Below are positions 60,484-64,000 of a stretch of DNA of 64,000 nt, in pieces. This DNA comes from Aurantiacibacter suaedae (GTDB taxonomy: Bacteria; Pseudomonadota; Alphaproteobacteria; Sphingomonadales; Sphingomonadaceae), in assembly GCF_005434915.1 (NCBI RefSeq), contig NZ_SKCG01000002.1, positions 434,948-498,947 of the forward strand, written 5' to 3'. The number at the start of each line of letters is the position of its first letter. Within the stretch, counting starts at the first letter, position 1. The notes below the pieces were generated by a model. The model saw only the letters and a program-made list of their open reading frames with translations, had not been told where the DNA came from and ran no database searches. A program made the position numbers and the translations under genes.

Positions 60484-61740
60484 CTACTGGTTCATCGTCG
60501 CGAAGAAGTCTTCGTTGGTCTTCGAATCCTTCATCTTGTCGAGCAGGAACTCCATCGAATCGATGGTGCCCATCTGCATGAGAATGCGGCGCAGCACCCA
60601 CATCTTCGAGAGCTGCTCCTTCTCGACCAGCAGCTCTTCCTTGCGCGTGCCGCTCTTGCCGACATCGAGCGCTGGGAAGATGCGTTTGTCCGCCACCTTG
60701 CGGTCAAGCACGATTTCGGAGTTGCCGGTGCCCTTGAACTCTTCGAAGATCACCTCGTCCATGCGGCTTCCGGTGTCGATCAGCGCGGTAGCGATGATCG
60801 AGAGTGAACCGCCCTCCTCGATGTTGCGCGCGGCACCGAAGAAGCGCTTCGGCCGCTGCAGCGCATTCGCATCCACACCGCCGGTCAACACCTTGCCCGA
60901 GCTTGGCACCACGGTGTTGTAGGCACGGCCCAGACGCGTGATCGAATCCAGCAGGATCACTACGTCGCGCTTGTGCTCGACCAGACGCTTGGCCTTCTCG
61001 ATCACCATTTCGGCGACCTGCACGTGGCGCGAAGCGGGTTCATCGAAGGTCGAGGAGATCACCTCGCCGTTGACCGAACGCTGCATGTCGGTGACTTCCT
61101 CAGGCCGCTCGTCGACCAGCAGCACCAGCAGAATCACCTCGGGGTGATTGTCGGTGATGGCCTTGGCCATGTTCTGCAGCAGCACCGTCTTACCGGTGCG
61201 CGGCGGGGCGACGATCAGCGCGCGCTGGCCCTTGCCCTGCGGCGAGATCAGGTCGATCACGCGGGCCGACTTGTCCTTGACGGTCGGGTCCTTGGTGTCG
61301 AGGTTCAGCCGCTCATCCGGGTAAAGCGGCGTGAGGTTGTCGAAGTTGGTGCGGTGGCGCACCGCATCGGGGTCGTCGTAGTTGACCTTGATCAGCTTGG
61401 TGATCGCGAAATAGCGCTCGCCATCGCGGGGTGCGCGGATCTCGCCTTCGACGGTGTCGCCGGTGCGCAGGCCCCACTTGCGGACCTGGTTCGGCGAGAC
61501 ATAGATGTCGTCCGGCCCGGCGAGATAGTTCGCCTCGGGGCTGCGCAGGAAGCCGAAGCCATCCTGCAGCACCTCGATCGTGCCGATGCCGAGAATTTCC
61601 TCGCCGTCTTCGGCCACTTCCTTGAGGATCGCGAACATGAGATCCTGCCGGCGCATAGTGCTGGCACCCTCGACGCCCATTTCCTCGGCCATCGAAACCA
61701 GCTCGGCCGGCGTCCTGCGTTTGAGTTCTTTAAGATGCAT
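60484..61740 (-). CDS. rho: Transcription termination factor Rho
   Basis: A 418-residue RNA-dependent ATPase hexamer. The N-terminal helix bundle starts [15 protein letters not shown]. The RNA-binding cold-shock-like domain has [22 protein letters not shown]. The ATPase has Walker [13 protein letters not shown]-loop region [10 protein letters not shown] and the R-loop [13 protein letters not shown]. All regions are the usual length. A 176-base leader separates it from hemJ and contains a 7-pair hairpin, possibly relevant to rho autoregulation. Confidence 0.98.
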   Translation of the reverse strand: MHLKELKRRTPAELVSMAEEMGVEGASTMRRQDLMFAILKEVAEDGEEILGIGTIEVLQDGFGFLRSPEANYLAGPDDIYVSPNQVRKWGLRTGDTVEGEIRAPRDGERYFAITKLIKVNYDDPDAVRHRTNFDNLTPLYPDERLNLDTKDPTVKDKSARVIDLISPQGKGQRALIVAPPRTGKTVLLQNMAKAITDNHPEVILLVLLVDERPEEVTDMQRSVNGEVISSTFDEPASRHVQVAEMVIEKAKRLVEHKRDVVILLDSITRLGRAYNTVVPSSGKVLTGGVDANALQRPKRFFGAARNIEEGGSLSIIATALIDTGSRMDEVIFEEFKGTGNSEIVLDRKVADKRIFPALDVGKSGTRKEELLVEKEQLSKMWVLRRILMQMGTIDSMEFLLDKMKDSKTNEDFFATMNQ

Positions 61741-61809
61741 TTCGTCTTCAATTCCAAGTAGTTATATAGGGATGCCGGCAGGCCATGGGGCTTGGGGAAA
61801 GCAGGCCTT

Positions 61810-61830
61810 GATCGCTTCGGACGAGCGATC
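61810..61830 (-). promoter_or_regulatory. Hairpin in the rho leader
   Basis: GATCGCT (61810-61816) pairs with AGCGATC (61824-61830) over a 7-base loop, 70 bases upstream of the rho ATG. Rho genes commonly have regulated leaders; whether this one does is inference. The rest of the leader shows no ORF. Confidence 0.35.
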
Positions 61831-61916
61831 TGGTGCCGATTGGTTTGCGCTAAATATGGCCTAGCGCGCCCCCGGTCAATCGGAGACGCATCAAGGTCGG
61901 CCAGTTCAGGGCAAAA

Positions 61917-62360
61917 TCAGAACGGTTTGACGACCGCCAGGATCACGATCAGCACCGCCGCCACGCCGGGCACCTCGTTCACGAGCCGCAGCGTCTTCTC
62001 GCTCAGCGGGCGTTCGCCGCGCGCCATCTTCTTGGCATTGGCAACCATCCAGCCGTGATAGCCGCTCAGCACGATCACCAGCAGCAGCTTGGCGTGAAAC
62101 CAGCCCTGCATGAACGCGCCGCCGCTATAGGCGAGCAGCAGCCCGAAAGCCCAGACCGCGATCAGGCTCGGCGTCAGGATCACCTTGCGCAGCAGCCCGC
62201 TGCGCTTGGCCCAGAGCGCTTCCTCGGCCGAACCGGGCGCGCTGTCGTGCATGTAAACCAGCTGGCGCGGGAGCATGAACAGGCCCGCCATCCAGAAGAT
62301 CACGAAGATCAGGTGCCCGGCCTTGAGCCAATAGTAGATCGTCAGAAGGAAGTCCTGCAT
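61917..62360 (-). CDS. hemJ: Protoporphyrinogen IX oxidase HemJ
   Basis: A 147-residue membrane protein with four hydrophobic segments, of the HemJ/CopD family. Conserved blocks are YYWLKAGHLIFVIFWMAGLFMLPRQLVYMHD (conserved His), LTPSLIAVWAFGLLLAYSG and HAKLLLVIVLSGYHGWMV (second His set). It oxidises protoporphyrinogen IX in haem synthesis where HemG/HemY are absent. ATG at 62360. It lies beside hemE with a 53-base gap, making a functional pair. Confidence 0.94.
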   Translation of the reverse strand: MQDFLLTIYYWLKAGHLIFVIFWMAGLFMLPRQLVYMHDSAPGSAEEALWAKRSGLLRKVILTPSLIAVWAFGLLLAYSGGAFMQGWFHAKLLLVIVLSGYHGWMVANAKKMARGERPLSEKTLRLVNEVPGVAAVLIVILAVVKPF

Positions 62361-62413
62361 GGCCGCCTAGATAGGCGCGCCGAGGCGATCCGTCATCCCT
62401 CTTATCGCGCCAA

Positions 62414-63430
62414 TTATCTGCGGAGCGCCAACAACACCTGCTCGACATGGGCGATGGGGGTTTCCTTATCGATCCCGTGGCCGAGGTTGAACACGTGCGG
62501 ACGATTTTCGAACGCGGAACAAATCCGAGCTATAGCCCGATCCAGCTCCGCGCCGCCTGCCAGCAACAGCATCGGATCGAGATTGCCCTGCACCGGCATT
62601 TCGGAAGGCAATTCGCGGGCGATCCATACCGGGTCGACCGTCTCGTCGACACCCACGGCATCGACACCCGTTTCGCGGGCATAAGCGGGCAGCTTGCCGC
62701 CCGCACCCTTCGGAAAGCCGATCACCGGCACACCGGGCCGTGCTTCGTGGAGCCGCGCCGCAAGCCGGGCATTCGGCGCGATCACCCATTGCTCGAACTG
62801 CGCGGGGCTGAGGCTGCCTGCCCAGCTATCGAACAGTTGCACCGCCTCGGCGCCCGCGTCGATCTGGCCTACGAGATAAGTGAAGCTCGCCTCCTCGATT
62901 GCGCCGATCAGCGAACCGAAGGCTTGCGGATCGCGATAGGCCAGCTGGCGCGCCGCGTGGTGATCCTTGGAGCCCTGTCCTGCGACCATATAGGTCGCCA
63001 CGGTCCAGGGAGAGCCCGCAAAGCCCAACATGGTCACGTCGGGGCCCAGCATACCCCGGCACAGCCGAACGGTCTCGTAGATGGCCTCAAATCGCTCTGG
63101 CGCAGCATCCAGACTTTGCCAGGCTGCATCGACCAGCGGCGGCGCCAGCCGCGGCCCCTCGCCCGCCTCGAACCACAGGTCCTGCCCCAGGGCATAGGGA
63201 ACGATCAGGATGTCGGAAAACAGGATTGCCCCATCGAACCCGAACCGCCGCACCGGCTGCAGCGTTACTTCGGCGGCAGCTTCGCTGTCGTAAACCAGCT
63301 CCAGAAAGCCGCCCTTCTCAGCCCGCAAAGCGCGGTATTCTGCGAGATAGCGACCTGCTTGCCGCATGAACCAGACCGGTAGCCGGTCCTGGCGCTGACC
63401 GTTCAAGGTATCGAGCAAAGGTCCGGGCAT
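62414..63430 (-). CDS. hemE: Uroporphyrinogen decarboxylase
   Basis: HemE decarboxylates uroporphyrinogen III to coproporphyrinogen III. The 338-residue protein begins MPGPLLDTLNGQRQDRLPVWFMRQAGRYLAEYR (Arg-rich signature), has GFAGSPWTVATYMVAGQGS and the later GNLDPMLLLAGG and FNLGHGI. The ATG at 63430 abuts the AT-rich block of the probable origin, so its promoter must lie within oriC, as the hemE promoter does in Caulobacter. Confidence 0.97.
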   Translation of the reverse strand: MPGPLLDTLNGQRQDRLPVWFMRQAGRYLAEYRALRAEKGGFLELVYDSEAAAEVTLQPVRRFGFDGAILFSDILIVPYALGQDLWFEAGEGPRLAPPLVDAAWQSLDAAPERFEAIYETVRLCRGMLGPDVTMLGFAGSPWTVATYMVAGQGSKDHHAARQLAYRDPQAFGSLIGAIEEASFTYLVGQIDAGAEAVQLFDSWAGSLSPAQFEQWVIAPNARLAARLHEARPGVPVIGFPKGAGGKLPAYARETGVDAVGVDETVDPVWIARELPSEMPVQGNLDPMLLLAGGAELDRAIARICSAFENRPHVFNLGHGIDKETPIAHVEQVLLALRR

Positions 63431-63728
63431 CGCGAGAGTCCAATCAATATAATAATATTTATAATAAGGATTATGGTGTTTGTAGGCCCTGTGGAAAGCG
63501 GGGAAAGCGCAGTTGTCGCGGATTTGTCCCGCCGCTTGAGGCCTGCCGGGCTGATCGACTCATGCCTTGGCGCTGTCAATCATTGCTTGTCCCCGAAATC
63601 CCCAGCCTGTCGACAAGGCGTTGCATCGGGGGATCACTGGCGGGAGGAAATGGCCGCTAGCGGGGATGAGATTCCATCCCATGCTTGTCCGCAACTGCGT
63701 CCCGTGGTTTATGCCGGGACTTATCCAC
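63431..63728. other. Probable chromosomal replication origin (oriC)
   Basis: The 298-base gap between hemE and the PPSR gene has no ORF of note. Thirty of 36 bases at 63441-63476 are A or T, an extreme for this genome, fitting a DNA unwinding element. A perfect DnaA box, TTATCCACA, is at 63721-63729. Weaker matches are at 63490-63498 (CTTTCCACA on minus), 63608-63616 (TTGTCGACA on minus) and 63685-63693 (TTGTCCGCA). Three GANTC sites, 63436, 63557 and 63670, are expected CcrM targets. Position equals the Caulobacter origin between hemE and the RP001 gene. No clear CtrA site is seen. Confidence 0.75.
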
Positions 63729-63729
63729 A
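63721..63729 (+). promoter_or_regulatory. Perfect DnaA box
   Basis: TTATCCACA, the high-affinity DnaA consensus, ends on the A of the PPSR start codon, so DnaA binding would also block that gene. Confidence 0.85.
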
Positions 63730-64000
63730 TGACCCGTTTGCACCTTCATCTGCTGTCGGATTCCACCGGCGAAACGCTCGAAATGCTGGCGAAAGCCTCG
63801 CTGGCGCAGTTCGACGATACCGATGTCGTGCGCCATTTCTGGCCGATGGTGCGCTCGCTTCAGCACTTGGAGCGGATCGTTGATGACCTGAAGGCCAATC
63901 CGGGCCTCGTGCTTTATACACTGGTGAACTCGGAAATCCGCTCCAGCCTCGAAATGCGCTGCCGCCAGCTCGGCCTGCCGCATGTGGCCGTGCTCGATGC
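63729..64000 (+). CDS. ppsR: PPSR family kinase/phosphotransferase, N-terminal part
   Basis: The first 90 codons of a pyruvate phosphate dikinase or PEP synthase regulatory protein (DUF299 family), a bifunctional ADP-dependent kinase and pyrophosphorylase. It reads MTRLHLHLLSDSTGETLEMLAKASLAQ, then RHFWPMVRSL and LVLYTLVNSEIRSSLEMRC, the family N-terminal pattern. The frame is open to the window end; the P-loop and catalytic part lie beyond. This is the RP001 equivalent bordering the origin. A DnaA box overlaps its ATG. Confidence 0.93.
   Translation, partial: MTRLHLHLLSDSTGETLEMLAKASLAQFDDTDVVRHFWPMVRSLQHLERIVDDLKANPGLVLYTLVNSEIRSSLEMRCRQLGLPHVAVLD

Noticed and set aside
1-64000. Mobile elements, prophage or CRISPR
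   Set aside because: No transposase, integrase, phage structural gene or spaced direct-repeat array was found; gene content and composition are uniform and housekeeping.

Overview
The window is a GC-rich, densely packed chromosomal segment from an alphaproteobacterium. SciP, TrcR (DUF1013), CarD, CtpA, the cisplatin-response ligase with its partner exonuclease, and the order parB-parA-rsmG-mnmG-mnmE-rho-hemJ-hemE-[gap]-PPSR all point to that class. The protein flavour (small DUF6489-like and DUF1192 proteins, a Suv3-like helicase next to S4/FdxA/CarD) suggests Sphingomonadales, probably Erythrobacteraceae. The species assignment is inference. I see no prophage, IS element, CRISPR array, rRNA or tRNA, and codon use looks uniform throughout.

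Layout. 1-2.3 kb: 3' end of sucC, then the etfBA electron-transfer flavoprotein operon. 2.1-9.5 kb, mostly minus: a possible micro-ORF, a DUF445 membrane protein, an RND efflux pump with its adaptor, a YeaQ/YmgE stress membrane protein whose Shine-Dalgarno sits in a hairpin, and the CtrA inhibitor SciP with a coupled unknown gene. 9.6-18.8 kb: mnmA, a lipoprotein serine hydrolase, phzF-like, CDF transporter, pdxH, a DnaJ-like co-chaperone, BrkB/YihY, fabI and a GFA protein. 18.2-26.7 kb, minus: an envelope and translation cluster (coq7, dsbB, ctpA, EnvC-like, rlmH, rsfS, nadD, an aldo-keto reductase, proA). 26.9-33.6 kb: an M23 peptidase overlapping a bactofilin, trcR, a glycosyltransferase with a lipid-A-type phosphoesterase, a two-domain NTF2-like protein and a quinone oxidoreductase.

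33.7-43.2 kb: DUF1192, clpA, the exonuclease/ligase repair pair, a truncated hemoglobin, a YoaK-like protein, then a tightly overlapping minus cluster hemB-GNAT-GNAT-gamma carbonic anhydrase-DUF167. 43.3-54.5 kb: a second M23 peptidase divergent from a Suv3-like helicase, followed by an S4 protein, fdxA and carD behind a long leader; then a lipoprotein, Sua5-type tRNA enzyme, DUF815 ATPase, sugar dehydrogenase, free methionine sulfoxide reductase and an unknown secreted protein.

54.5-64 kb is the origin-proximal region: parAB, three parS sites (two inside rsmG, one between mnmG and mnmE), the tRNA-modification pair mnmG/mnmE, rho, hemJ and hemE, then a 298-base gap between hemE and the PPSR gene. 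That gap holds an AT-rich block, a perfect DnaA box, weaker boxes and three GANTC sites. It is the equivalent of the hemE/RP001 gap that is the replication origin of Caulobacter, and I call it the probable oriC. No gene-free stretch exceeds about 300 bases.

I found no convincing wholly new multi-gene system. The most useful leads are the oriC/parS layout, the occluded ribosome-binding site of the YmgE-family gene, the hydrophobic insert in the RND pump, and several palindromic or CtrA-like promoter motifs.
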